Notes under the pieces: model-generated
Databases searched by the model: none
Seen by the model: the letters and a program-made list of their open reading frames with translations, nothing else
Told to the model about the DNA's origin: nothing
Part shown: piece after piece, positions 30,401-39,582 of the stretch
Position numbering within the stretch: position 1 is the stretch's first letter
Layout of the letters: the number at the start of each line of letters is the position of its first letter
Assembly (NCBI GenBank): GCA_011503125.2
Contig: WWBZ02000017.1
Span: 62,001 to 126,000, forward strand
Direction of reading: 5' to 3'
DNA from: Botryosphaeria dothidea
Lineage: Eukaryota; Ascomycota; Dothideomycetes; Botryosphaeriales; Botryosphaeriaceae
Length of the DNA: 64,000 nt
Position numbers and translations under genes: made by a program

Positions 30401-32191
30401 GTCCAGCGCATAGTCTCGCAATGTGACCTTTGCATTAGAAGCAAAGCCGCGACACACGCTCCGTACGGACAACTACAACCCCTAGAAGTTCCAGAACGAC
30501 CATGGCAATCGGTTACGCTAGACTTTATTACGAAGCTGCCACAGTCTAGAGACTCGCTTACCGGAGTTAAGCACGACTCGATCCTAGTCTTTGTCGACAG
30601 ACTCACGAAGTACGCTTACTTCTTGCCCTACCTCGAGGCATCGAATGCAGAGCAGCTAGCTCATACGTTCCTCCGATACATCTTCGCGGATCACGGAATG
30701 CCGGAAGAACTGGTTTCGGACAGAGATAAGCTAATGCGTTCTGAATTCTGGCAAACGCTCATGCGTCAACTTGGGGCTAAGAACAAACTCTCTACAACCG
30801 CACACCCGCAAACGGACGGTCAGACAGAACGGATGAACCGGACTCTCGAACAATATCTCCGCTGTTTCGTCAACTACCCACAGGACGATTGGGCCACATG
30901 GCTACCTATGGCACAGTTCGCCTACAACAGCGCCAAACAAGAGTCAACCAACGTATCCCCGTTCTTTGCCAACTATGGATTCGAACCAGACGCGTATAGA
31001 GAAGCCATCCCAAGTCGAAAATTGGCCCAACAAGGTGTTCTTAAAGCCGAGCAGCTAAAAGAACTACACAAAGCCATCAGTCTCGACCTCGAGCACGTAC
31101 GAATCATGATGTCCAAGTACTACAACAGACGGCACCAGGCGGCACCGAACCTAAAGAGGGGGGATAAAGTATACCTCCTCACAAAAAACATCAAATCGAA
31201 GCGACCAAGCGACAAATTGGATTTCAAGAAAACCGGTCCATTCGAAATTTCAGAAAAACTTGGAAACGTTACGTATCGACTCAAATTGCCAGCAACGACA
31301 CGAATGAATTCCACCTTTCACGTGGCATTGCTCGAGCCAGCACCAGAAAACGCCACAATCCCAGAAACTCCAGAAGAGATAATCCCAGAAAACCCAGATG
31401 CCGAAGAAGACGAATACCCAGTCGAGAAAATCTTAGACTGCAAAAGATTCGGACATCAGCTCAAATATCTTGTCAAATGGGAAGGATACGGAAATGAGGA
31501 TAACCAATGGGTACCCAAGGACGACATACATCCAGATCTCGTCACAGAATTCCACCGTCAAAATCCCGACCTCCCACGGAAACGAGGTCGTCCCCGAACG
31601 AGAACGGCGAGAGACCCTCAAGATAGGGGGATAAACGGGCAGAATTCACAGGCTCAGGAGAGCACGGAGATTTCGCACCAGCCACAGGCTCGCCGGCAGA
31701 CTCGGCAGACTCAGCCACATGCGGCGCAGCAAGACCCACCGTCTCGTGACGTGGCCGTTTTGACGCGGACGGACCCTCAGAATTCTCAGGGTCAGGAGCG
31801 TACCCCTCATCCTCGGCCAGCGCAGCCAGCAACTCCTCCGCTTCCCGACGATCATGCTCATCCAACGCGGCCAAACTACCAGACTCAGCAAGAAGAGCCT
31901 TGTAACCACGCTCCTCCAATAAACGCTGGTTGGCCCGCAACCGTTTCAAACGAGCAGCAACAGTCCCTAGCTCTTTCTCCTGGCATCGCAGGACCTCCTC
32001 ATGACGACGATGCATCTCCTCTTGCTCCCGCCGTAAGCGCACTCGCTCTTCCTCCTGAACAGCACGGAGCCTATCAAGATCAGCCAGAGAAGCCAGAAAC
32101 TTCTCTTGAGCCTCGGCCTCCTTGGCCTTTAACTTCTCCTGCTCGCGGCGAAGACTTAAGGCTAGAAAACGTGAGCAAGCATCCCGGATAG
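27398..32191 (+). CDS. pol: Gypsy-3 Pol polyprotein (1597 aa from the internal ATG)
   Basis: Copies the element RNA into DNA and inserts it. Protease DTGSS at residues 49-53, then a long acidic linker with a duplicated GVRPSDGSINGN block. Reverse transcriptase about 455-680, with YLDD at 611-614. RNase H about 755-885, with the first catalytic Asp at 760. Integrase HHCC zinc module about 970-1015 (H-X-H...CDLC). Core with D1042, D1108 and E1144; 35 residues separate the last two, the classical D,D35E. Chromodomain about 1336-1390 (YPVEKILD, QLKYLVKWEGY), typical of chromoviruses and expected to direct integration to methylated-histone chromatin. Residues 1390-1597 are low-complexity and lie opposite the antisense gene. 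The product is probably made as Gag-Pol by the -1 shift from 27380; the ATG at 27398 is the start of convention only. Confidence 0.95.
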   Translation: MGPTQGPQSRSLHMVSRTSETETLTGPNLWKQFKTQGILNGVPTRILIDTGSSGNFIHNELVQKMNIPYRKKQEPYPLSGFDGSQAAYGEGWVKIETEEATLQIGNHQERISLDVQRIPGHDIILGMPWIRTQKPIFDFGEGDSIIFREELEDLLRKQGLQKENGLLDTLRKLLSTSTREVASVRPECGNCVGDSDSGVSQHQDCDASSEASSVKCNPIAGISPTKRNDTPDLRYDSSHDGVRPSDGSINGNDGVRPSDGSINGNLKESVKQDQDSSVRDAASSVKCSTSSGVRPTESSIPDEQVQHTSRRTTRKRHKAKSKASRKQLAATEPQVDVQTISGEAFKRMRRQGQQVCLMYIKPSQAVQQRALAKAARERLKDEDSPTPIGGDDPARIRRGQHGSLETWNNPYGEPPIPEMETVPSEYWDLKAVCQERGKGDLPKHQPWDHEIPLKPGTKPAYKPIYSLSAKEMEALREYIEKNLERGYIRPSTSSAGYPILFVPKKNGKLRLCVDYRQLNDITIKNRYPLPRIDELQDKLGKAKYFTKLDLREGYHLVRIKEGEEWKTAFRTRLGLYEYTVMPFGLTNAPATFQNLVNDTLREYLDIFCLAYLDDILIFSETLEDHKKHVRKVLEALQAKNLSIAPEKCEWHVQRTEFLGFVITPGHVGMDDSKLDSIREWPVPKTIKEVQSFLGFANFYRKFIWNYSKVTEPLTRLTRKEHGFKWGDDQQQAFESLKRMFCEAPVLGIYDPDKPIEVETDASGFALGACLSQPDDQGRWHPIAFYSRKFTPAELNYDTHDKELLAIVSAFKQWRHYLEGASYQVVVHCDHQNLTRFTTTKELNRRQVRWSEEMASYDFKITHRKGVDNAAADALSRRVDYMEGRIEPHPAVFAVDSDGSLTLARPSFPMLRIESNPWHLKIREAYAQDSFAQELLALEDDPRIARDREGTLLFKGLIYVPARLREVLVKDIHEAPAHGHQGIDRTTERITRNFYFPGLRKTVQRIVSQCDLCIRSKAATHAPYGQLQPLEVPERPWQSVTLDFITKLPQSRDSLTGVKHDSILVFVDRLTKYAYFLPYLEASNAEQLAHTFLRYIFADHGMPEELVSDRDKLMRSEFWQTLMRQLGAKNKLSTTAHPQTDGQTERMNRTLEQYLRCFVNYPQDDWATWLPMAQFAYNSAKQESTNVSPFFANYGFEPDAYREAIPSRKLAQQGVLKAEQLKELHKAISLDLEHVRIMMSKYYNRRHQAAPNLKRGDKVYLLTKNIKSKRPSDKLDFKKTGPFEISEKLGNVTYRLKLPATTRMNSTFHVALLEPAPENATIPETPEEIIPENPDAEEDEYPVEKILDCKRFGHQLKYLVKWEGYGNEDNQWVPKDDIHPDLVTEFHRQNPDLPRKRGRPRTRTARDPQDRGINGQNSQAQESTEISHQPQARRQTRQTQPHAAQQDPPSRDVAVLTRTDPQNSQGQERTPHPRPAQPATPPLPDDHAHPTRPNYQTQQEEPCNHAPPINAGWPATVSNEQQQSLALSPGIAGPPHDDDASPLAPAVSALALPPEQHGAYQDQPEKPETSLEPRPPWPLTSPARGEDLRLENVSKHPG

Positions 32192-32416
32192 AAGAAAAGA
32201 CCACCTACCTCCAGAAAGCGACATCTTCTTCGCATCACACATCGTAGTACCCTTCGCAATACAAGCACCACAACGATCGTGTTCCGGAGCAACCTTACAC
32301 GGCCTACCGTTTAGTTCACAATCAAAGCAGGGACGAATCGCGGGAAAGGAAATAGACTCCACGAGGGCCGCCAAACGACGTCGTTCCTCCGTAGTATCCC
32401 GCTTACGTTTAGACAT
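31542..32416 (-). CDS. Antisense two-exon gene: Zn(II)2Cys6-like, coiled-coil protein (275 aa predicted)
   Basis: Exon 1 is 32209-32416 and exon 2 is 31542-32161, joined over a 47-base intron (GTAGGT donor at 32208, TGCTCACG branch-like site, TTTTCTAG acceptor ending at 32162). 208 + 620 coding bases make exactly 276 codons with stop. The start MSKRKRDTTEERRR is basic. Next comes a six-cysteine cluster with spacing CX2CX6CX8CX2CX7C, which fits the fungal Zn(II)2Cys6 pattern, though the usual Lys/Arg-rich loop between Cys 2 and Cys 3 is weak. Exon 2 opens with about 110 residues of Glu/Arg/Leu-rich coiled coil, then an acidic segment, an SKRPR basic patch and a Ser/Pro-rich end. Cluster plus coiled coil is the layout of Gal4-type DNA-binding proteins. 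It lies wholly inside the element, opposite the pol tail. Function is inferred; splicing is unproven. An in-frame upstream ATG exists at 32587, inside the LTR. Confidence 0.72.
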
Positions 32417-32502
32417 GATGGACTTACGGAGAGAAAGTAAGCCAGGAAGAACCCACAAGGAAATAGGCAATACGGAAGAATCTTCGGGCCGAAGATCCTT
32501 AA

Positions 32503-32514
32503 GGGGGGGGATAG
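32503..32514 (+). promoter_or_regulatory. Gypsy-3 polypurine tract
   Basis: GGGGGGGGATAG ends exactly at the 3' LTR start; standard plus-strand primer site. Confidence 0.85.
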
Positions 32515-32992
32515 TGTTACGGCGCAGCCTCCACAGGTTGAGGAAGTTAGGGATCAGCCCCGCCGGAACAACAGAAGTCGGGGTCATAAAGATCCGAGGT
32601 CACGTGACCTCGCGCTCAACTAGACCCACCCGCTCAGATTGCCAAGGCTGCCTGAGCGGGCCCCACCTACTGAGCCATCCTGCTCAATCACAACAGCTCG
32701 CTCAGAAGACTACGCGCCATTGAGCGCAACCCGCCTATTAAGCACATAGATTGTATAGAACTCTCCTACGTATATAAACCACGCTCTCTAGATAGCTTTG
32801 ACCTTCGTGGTCAACTTCAATAACAATTCAGCACCAATTGTTAGTAACAAGGCCTTCGCACGCAGTGCTCAGTCTTCAGTCGTCTACTCGTTCCTCACGT
32901 ACCTCTTCTTGTACCCACTCAAGGAAAACCCTCGACAGGTTTCCACCCTCTTTGGTGTTTGGATCCTTAGAGGTAGAGGCCCGCTCGTTACA
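32515..32992 (+). repeat. Gypsy-3 3' LTR (478 bp)
   Basis: Same length as the 5' LTR, and I see no difference between the two. On the minus strand it could drive the antisense gene, whose start lies about 100 bases from the LTR edge. Confidence 0.96.
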
Positions 32993-32997
32993 GGAAA

Positions 32998-33230
32998 GGA
33001 TAAATACTAAAGTAGAAAGGAAGCTCGCGCTGTTCGTAGAGCACTATTAATAAGACTGGGCGGACCGGTTACCGGTAGTCTAGTTGGCTCTTAACGGAAG
33101 AACCTTAACTACGACGTAGGTAAGCCCGTTCTTTCTTTCCCACGGGTACTATCTCGAGCCTCTAGAGCTATCCGAAGATATCTAACCTAGTAACCTCTAA
33201 AGGGACTCTCTAGTAGTAAGGGCCGATATA
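32998..33230 (+). pseudogene. Gypsy-2 integrase continuation
   Basis: Resumes the frame cut at 24978: RINTKVERKLALFVEHY, then WADRLP-like and VSPFFLSHGYYLEPLELSEDI. Contains RIP stops. Ends with TAAGGGCCGATATA, the target duplication of SINE-1. Confidence 0.8.
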
Positions 33231-33837
33231 GATAGATAAATTTAATTTTAAGCTGATTTAGCTCCCCGAAGGGTCCATGCAGCTGTGGCTATCTATAAGG
33301 GTATATGGAAGGGGAAACCGTGGCTACTTTCTTGGGATAGCCCGGGTAAAAACCTTCCCTATCTACAATGGTAGTATCCGCAGATACTCTATTTAGTATG
33401 GTTTTTCTATATACCGGTAGCGGTGTCTAAAGTAGGAAGAGTAGCTAAGAGGGAGGAACTGTAGAGAGAGGTGACTGTAAATCTTAAGACTAAGCCGTAA
33501 GAAGTCCCGGCTTACCTATTTATAAGCGCTGGTAAAGCGCTCTTAAAATTTATTTTTAGAAGCGCCTAGCTGGCCCTTCTCCCCCTTGTTACCGCTAGAG
33601 AGAACGCGGGTACGTATGCTTTTATAGTGGGACGTACATGCCACTTGTGGCCCACCCTAACCACCTGTGGATTTTCCCCCTTATTACCGCTAGGGAGAAC
33701 GCGGGTACGTGTGCTTTTAACGTGGGACGCACATGCCACGAGTAGGTAAGCGGTCTAAGATTCGAACTTAGAACCTGTGCCACCCTAGAAAGGCCAGGTT
33801 ACCGTGGAAGTGTACCCTACCAGTACACCACCCCGCC
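33231..33837 (-). mobile_element. SINE-1, least mutated copy
   Basis: 607 bp with a perfect 14-bp target duplication TAAGGGCCGATATA (33217-33230, 33838-33851). On the minus strand the head begins GGCGGGGTGGTGTACTGG and carries a T-arm, TCTAAG-TTCGAAT-CTTAGA (6-bp perfect stem), with a box-B core GTTCGAATC, so it is tRNA-derived. The body has an internal duplication of about 110 bp. The last 90 bases match the 3' end of LINE-A/B and end in (TATC)n. It has no ORF and must be mobilised in trans. Little RIP, so it is a younger insertion than SINE-2 and SINE-4. Confidence 0.9.
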
Positions 33838-34093
33838 TAAGGGCCGATATAATCGTAGCAAAGATTAAAGAGGTGACGGACTAGGTATAAATGGCAATGG
33901 CGGATATATAGCAGGAATAGAAACGGCAGGCTAACCGGCAAAGGAACCTATCCCCTACGTATAAGGTAGGTAATAAGGTCTAGCTATACCTAAAGAACCT
34001 AAGGACGGATAGACTAAGTAAGAAGCTCGATAATAAGGCAGTTAAGTTTACCGTCATCGAGGTAGTTAGATTCCATAGCTATAAGTTGGATAT
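33838..34093 (+). pseudogene. Gypsy-2 integrase C-terminal region
   Basis: Continues Gypsy-2 pol (aligns with Gypsy-1 about 12450-12710), with RIP stops. Ends in GATAT (34089-34093), the Copia-1 target duplication. Confidence 0.75.
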
Positions 34094-34241
34094 TGTTGGA
34101 AATTACGTGTTTTGCATATTGCTTTTGCAACACCAGATAGCTTAGTCACTCACTTACGTATATAAGGAGGGTAGGCCACCTACGCCCTTCCTCCTCATGC
34201 CAATCATCAATAGATCATTATTGTTCATCAATATACCAACA

Positions 34242-34255
34242 GTTATGAGCCCGGG
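34242..34255 (+). promoter_or_regulatory. Copia-1 primer-binding site (initiator tRNA-Met half)
   Basis: GTTATGAGCCCGGG is complementary to the GGGCTCATAAC anticodon stem-loop of initiator tRNA-Met, the half-tRNA priming known from Drosophila copia and Ty5. Copia-2 has the RIPed form GTTATAAGCCC. Confidence 0.7.
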
Positions 34256-34550
34256 ATCACTTCCAAAACTCGTTATCCATCGTTTGATCTCTGTATAAGC
34301 GTCTCATACGCTTATAACGTTCTCTCTGCGGCATCCAGAAGAACACTATATTATTACACCCTGCTATAACACACTGCGACCGTGCGACGGCTTCCCTCCA
34401 CGTGTTATTTCATCAATAGTTATCACGACACAGCTATTTGCCTCAACATCGAGCATCTTAAGTGTCTGATACACGTTCCTAGCTAGCTTTAACCCTTTTG
34501 GTTAGCTGTACGACGTCAACTGACGAATAGCACCTATTCGTTACCCACTA

Positions 34551-35660
34551 TGTCGTCTTCGAAGCCAATTATCGTCCTCAAGTCTTCGCAAGACTGGGAT
34601 GAATAGTTCTTTATCGTCCAATCGCGTGCAAAGAAGGCTCGCTTATACGACTACATCGATCTAACCAAGGACTCACGTCCGCAACAACCAATCGCGCCTA
34701 CCAAGCCTCCTCTACCAACAGGCAACATCACCGACGCGGATCGTGAGGAGTATAAGTGGAAGCGCGAGGACTATAAGGAGGATAAAAAGGAGTACGACAG
34801 GCAGATGCGAGAGCTCAATAACCTCTTATCACTCATTAAAGACTCAGTGTCTTAGCCACTGCTGCCGCTCCTGCGCAAGATCGAGGACTCTTATCCCTAT
34901 GCGCAGTTGCGCGCTCTACAAGCTCGACTCCAACCTTCCGTCTCTACACAATAGGAGTTTATTCTCAACAAGCTCCGCGAGCTTGAGAAGCCTCCAACTA
35001 CCCAGAGCACTGAAAAGTGGCTCACACAATGGGAAGAGTGTGTATTCAAAGCACGCTCTCTTGGCCTCTCTGATGTCGAAGGCTCTCGAGGAGTAAATGC
35101 ATTCCTCAAGCCTATCATGCAACACGACTCAGAATACGCTAGCCCTATCCTTCGTGAGCTGCGACTCGGTACTAAGACGCTTAACGTTTCAGATGTCATT
35201 GTCGATTATCGTGAGCATGCTCGCCAGAAGCAAGCGCTTATAACGAACAAGACTTATGCGACCTTCGCAGCTACTCTACGAGGCGAGGAGCAGCCGCAGA
35301 AGCCTCCTAAATGCTTATATGGACTCTTACACTAGTACTTCCAGTGCTTCTATCTCAATCCGAACGCGCCTAACCGTCCTGCCGACTTCAAACCAAATAA
35401 GAAGGTCCAGGATAAGATCCTTAAGCTCATGAAGAATGATAAGATCAAGACGCAAGTTGAGAATGCACTCAAGCGCGGTACACCGCCAACACCTCACACA
35501 CAAGGTAACAAGGGTAAAGGCAAGGAGCCTAAGCCTGACACGCTTGCAAATGATAATAATAGTGATAACGAGCAAGGATCTATTAAGTCCTTCCCAGCCG
35601 TTGTTGCGCAGTCATTTGCTACGCACCGAGACTCGCGTCCAACCACGTTGGAGCTCTCAT
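34551..35660 (+). pseudogene. Copia-1 gag
   Basis: ATG at 34551 (MSSSKPIIVLKSS). It continues through TAG codons at former Trp/Gln positions to the zinc knuckle CLYGLLH-stop-YFQC near 35311-35350. This matches the short fungal Copia knuckle C-X-C-G-X2-H-X4-C, with its second Cys changed to Tyr. A Lys/Asn-rich linker follows. Confidence 0.75.
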
Positions 35661-38600
35661 AGATCGCAGATACTGGTACCACTCATCACGTGTGTAACAG
35701 ATATATGCGCAAAAGGTTTATCAAGACACGCAACGCAGGTCCAGATGACTTCGTAATCTGCGGTAACACGCGTGTGCCTATTAAGAGCTTCGGGAATGTC
35801 ACAGTTAATGCCCGCAACGGAAAGAAGAGCAAGGTTATTACCCTTCGTGATGTAGCCTACGTCCCAGCATTCATAGGCAACTTAGTCTCTATTTCTAAGT
35901 GCAATGAGAAAGACGTTCATATGGATACTAAGAGTCTTCGACTCTATAAGGACGACACTATAGTGTGTGTCCTTACTCCGTCTGAAGGACAGTTCTTTCT
36001 TGAACTACACCAAGCAGAGTCCGTACTAGCTATTACGAGTGCTGCGACCACCCGTAGTCTCCTAGCTGAACAGTGGCATAGAGTCTTTGCTCATACTAAC
36101 TACCACGCTATTAAGGCGTTGCTTATAGCTGTTACCGGCGTAGAGTTTACGAACGACGTCGTGCCTATTCACTGCGACACCTGCTCGCGAGCAAAAGCTT
36201 ATTAGCTTATTACGCGAGACTTATCACTAGAGGAAGCTCGCAACGAGTTATTCTTCCGAGTCTCATTTGACCTCATCCAGATGACGCCCGCCTTCAATCA
36301 ACACGAGTGAATCACTCATATCGAGTGTATAAAGAGCAACTATGTCTTTACCCGCACCTATATGCTCAAATCAGACTACAACACGCTCATTCTCGATATT
36401 CTAAGTATAATCGAACGTCGCTTTGACGCTCTCACTGCGTTCTTTCGAACTAATGGCGAAAGATCACTTAATACCGCGTTTAAGGCTGAACTTAAGCGAA
36501 GAGGAATCACAATAGAGGTCTCAGCACCCTATACACCTGCTTAGAACGGACATGCCGAGAGAACTAGTTAGTCTATTATTATCAAAGCACGAGCAATGCG
36601 TATCGGGGTAAACCTCCCTGAACGCCTATAGCTAGAGATAGTCCTAGCAGCAACGTACATATATAATCGGACGCTAAGTAAAGTCCTTAAGTGGAAGACG
36701 CCCTTCGAGCTTGCTTATAGCATTAAACCAAACGTAGCTCACATGAGAGTCTACGGATGCAAGGCCTACGCCCTTAACAAAACTATCCCGCGTAGTAACA
36801 AGCTCCAAGAACGAGCCCTCGTTGGCTATCTTGTTGGGTATGACTCCACCAATATCTACCGGATATGGTATCCACCAGGGGACCGTATCATCCGCTCAAG
36901 AGACGTCAGTTTTAACGAGTTATCAAAATACTCACCAGATGAGCAAGAGCAGTATCAAGAAATCGAGGATGTAGAAGAGGAGCCTTAGGAGGTAATTCCT
37001 CGCATCCGTCTAGGCTCTGAGGACCTTATCACGTCAGATTCGTCGTCCAGTAAAGATGAGGAGGTTACTCATGAGCAAGCCACTAATATAGAAGAACAAC
37101 CTACTTCGTCATCAGATGGACAACAACAAGGCATACTGCCTAATAAACCAGATGTACAATATACTTAACTACATACACCATCGCCGTCCACCACGGACAA
37201 TAGTATACCACACCCACTAAGCGATGACGTCTTGCCGTCACCTACTCTCAGAGACTCGCACACCTTAGGGGGTGAGGAAGACGAATAATAGCAAGAGGGA
37301 CGCCTTGGTCGTCTCCTCCCTGGTCAATACGATACTAAGCCTAACCTAGGAGCAGCACGGGGCAATCGTGCACCCCTTGCAGCCAATATCAACGCGGACC
37401 CTAACCCGAACCTTATCATCGAAGGTCCAAGGAATCGAAGAAGAGCTGCGCATGCCGCGAAGGTTATCAGTAACGCTTACTATAAGCAGACCTTTCTCGC
37501 CGCGAGCATGTGTGCACTGCTTAAACACGCTCCTACGGGTAATCACGAGCAAATATCTTAACCTACTACACACGAGGATCCTCCACCCTCATATCAGTTA
37601 GAGGAGCTTCCTCCTCTACCACGCATTCATCGGGACAACCTTCCGCCCGAGCCTCGTTACTATAAGGATATTCTCAAACACCAACTCAAGCCTTATCTCT
37701 TTCAAGTACTCTACCGTAAGCTATAGGAAGGCAATGGTAAGGGGGTGTGGATCGTTGTAGACGAGGATCAAGCACGCAAGGCCAACAAAGAGGTCATTCC
37801 TCTTACATGGGTCTTCAAATACAAATTCGATAAGAAGGGATATCTCACTAAGATTAAGGCACGAGTATGCGTACGAGGTAACCTCCAAGTCTCCTACCAA
37901 GACACATATGCGGCTACCCTTGCCTTCCGCATCTTTCGCACGCTTATAGCGATTATCTGCGCATTCGACCTCGAGATATGGCAATACGACGTCGTTAATA
38001 CCTTTCCTCATGTCCCTCTCGATTAACCAACCTTCTGCCGAGCACTAGAAGGCATGACACTTCCTTATAGGAAGATCTTATTGCTTAAGAAAGCTCTCTA
38101 TGGGCTTAAAGAGTCGCCAGCGTTGTGGCAAAAGCACTTTCAAGCCACGCTCAAAGACCTAGGACTTGAGCCTGTGCTAGATGCTCCATGTCTCTACGCA
38201 AACGAGCACCTCTTTGTGTTCTTCTTCGTAGACGATATTATTATAGCCTTTCCTAAGAAGGATGAGCTATTCGCGCACGTATTCGAACAAGACCTCTTTT
38301 AGCGCTACGAGATACGTAAGATAGGAGAAGTTTAGTAGTTCTTAGCTTTACGAATCGTCCGTAATCGAAGTAAGCAACTGCTATAGCTATTATAGGAGTT
38401 ATACCTTACTAGCCTTAGGGCTAAATATAACGTTAAAGAATTATCGGTTGCCACGCCTCTTCCGATAGAGGACCTACCTACCCCAAATAACGAGGCTCAT
38501 GCAACACCTCAAGACATCCATACGTTCTAGAGTAAGATAGGATCTGCCTAGTTCGCTGCTATTAGCACGAGACCTAATATAGGCCACGCCTGCTCAGCCC

Positions 38601-39200
38601 TCTCTACGTATTTAACGAACCCTTCTAAGCGACACCTCTATCTTGTACACCGCCTCCTAGAATATCTCGTAAACACGAAGGACCTCGCAATTATATATAA
38701 CGGCAACGTAGTAAATAATCAACGCATCTTCGTGCCTAGCAGTAATGCATCCTTCGCAAATAACACGGCTATACGCCGTAGTTACCAAGGATTACTTATA
38801 ATGCTATTCGACGGACCCGTGGACTAGAAAGCCTCCAAGTAACTAATAGTAACGACCTTAACAACGGAAGTAGAGCTCCTCGCTCTATTAGAGACTGCTA
38901 AGCAAGTATACTAGTAGAAACGCTTCTTTAGAGGCATCCAATTTGAGCCAGGTCACCTCGTTTAGATCGAGTATAACAACATATAGACGCTCCGCCTTAT
39001 AGAAGAGAACGTCGGAAAGCTTGTTACGAAGCTTCGTCACGTTGATATCTATTACCACTAGCTTAGGCAAGAGACTCAAGCAGGCAACGTTTACTTTAAA
39101 TAGACACTAATAGCTTAGATGATCGCAGACGGTCTCACAAAGCCGTTAACAAAGCAAAAGCACGCCCACTTTATGCAAGGCTTAGGCCTCTTATTACTAC
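35661..39200 (+). pseudogene. Copia-1 pol (PR-INT-RT-RNaseH)
   Basis: Protease IADTGTTHHVCN at about 35663. Integrase HHCC module (QWHRVFAHTNYHAIKALL...CDTCSRAKAY) to 36205, catalytic core to about 36560, and the GCKAYALNKTIPRSNKLQER block at 36743-36988. Reverse transcriptase 37745-38302 (PLTWVFKYKFDKKGYLTKIKAR; FFVDDIIIAF intact). RNase H about 38500-39190, ending IADGLTKPLTKQKH-like. The frame is split by at least ten stops. Confidence 0.85.
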
Positions 39201-39503
39201 AATAGTAATTATAAGCGTACACACCGCTTAAACCAGATTATCACCATTTTATTTATATATTTCGGTAATCACGTTCCTTTTACACTATTAAAGGTCAACA
39301 CTAAGTAGATTATCGCGCACTGCCCGATCGGACACCACGCGAAGGGGGTATGTTGGAAATCACGTGTTTTGCATATTGCTTTTGCAACACCAGATAGCTT
39401 AGTCACTCACTTACGTATATAAGGAGGGTGGGCCACCTACGCCCTTCCTCCTCATGCCAATCATCAATAGATCATTATTGTTCATCAATATACCAACAGA
39501 TAT

Positions 39504-39582
39504 CCCCGGAGCGGTGCACAACGTCTTTAACGTGGACCTACTCCGGCTAGCGGGAATAGACCCTTTACTAAGCTAAGTATAG
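39504..39582 (+). pseudogene. Gypsy-2 pol remnant between Copia-1 and LINE-E
   Basis: Short piece of Gypsy-2 (aligns with Gypsy-1 about 12700-12775). It ends in the LINE-E target duplication TAAGCTAAGTATAG (39569-39582). Confidence 0.8.

Larger units (their letters stand above)
24979..32992 (+). mobile_element. Gypsy-3: complete, RIP-free chromovirus with an antisense gene
   Basis: 8,014 bp, with 478-bp LTRs that I read as identical and target duplication GGAAA (24974-24978, 32993-32997). Contents in order: 5' LTR, primer-binding site, gag (25554-27383), frameshift site, pol (27398-32191), an antisense two-exon gene (31542-32416), polypurine tract, 3' LTR. CA and TG are abundant and all frames are open. 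The identical LTRs and absence of RIP show recent insertion after the last RIP cycle. It is the only element here that could be mobile now. Confidence 0.96.
34094..39498 (+). mobile_element. Copia-1: lightly RIPed Copia element
   Basis: 5.4 kb with 148-bp LTRs (34094-34241, 39351-39498) and target duplication GATAT (34089-34093, 39499-39503). The LTRs differ by a few C/T changes (TTACGTG against TCACGTG). Primer-binding site GTTATGAGCCCGGG follows the 5' LTR, and a purine tract GAAGGGGG precedes the 3' LTR. Gag, protease, integrase, RT and RNase H are all present, in one broken frame series. About 20 or more TAG/TAA codons make it inactive. Confidence 0.93.

Noticed and set aside
33720..33837. 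tRNA gene at the SINE-1 head
   Set aside because: The acceptor stem does not pair and the box A is imperfect; four copies with tails and target duplications show it is a SINE head.
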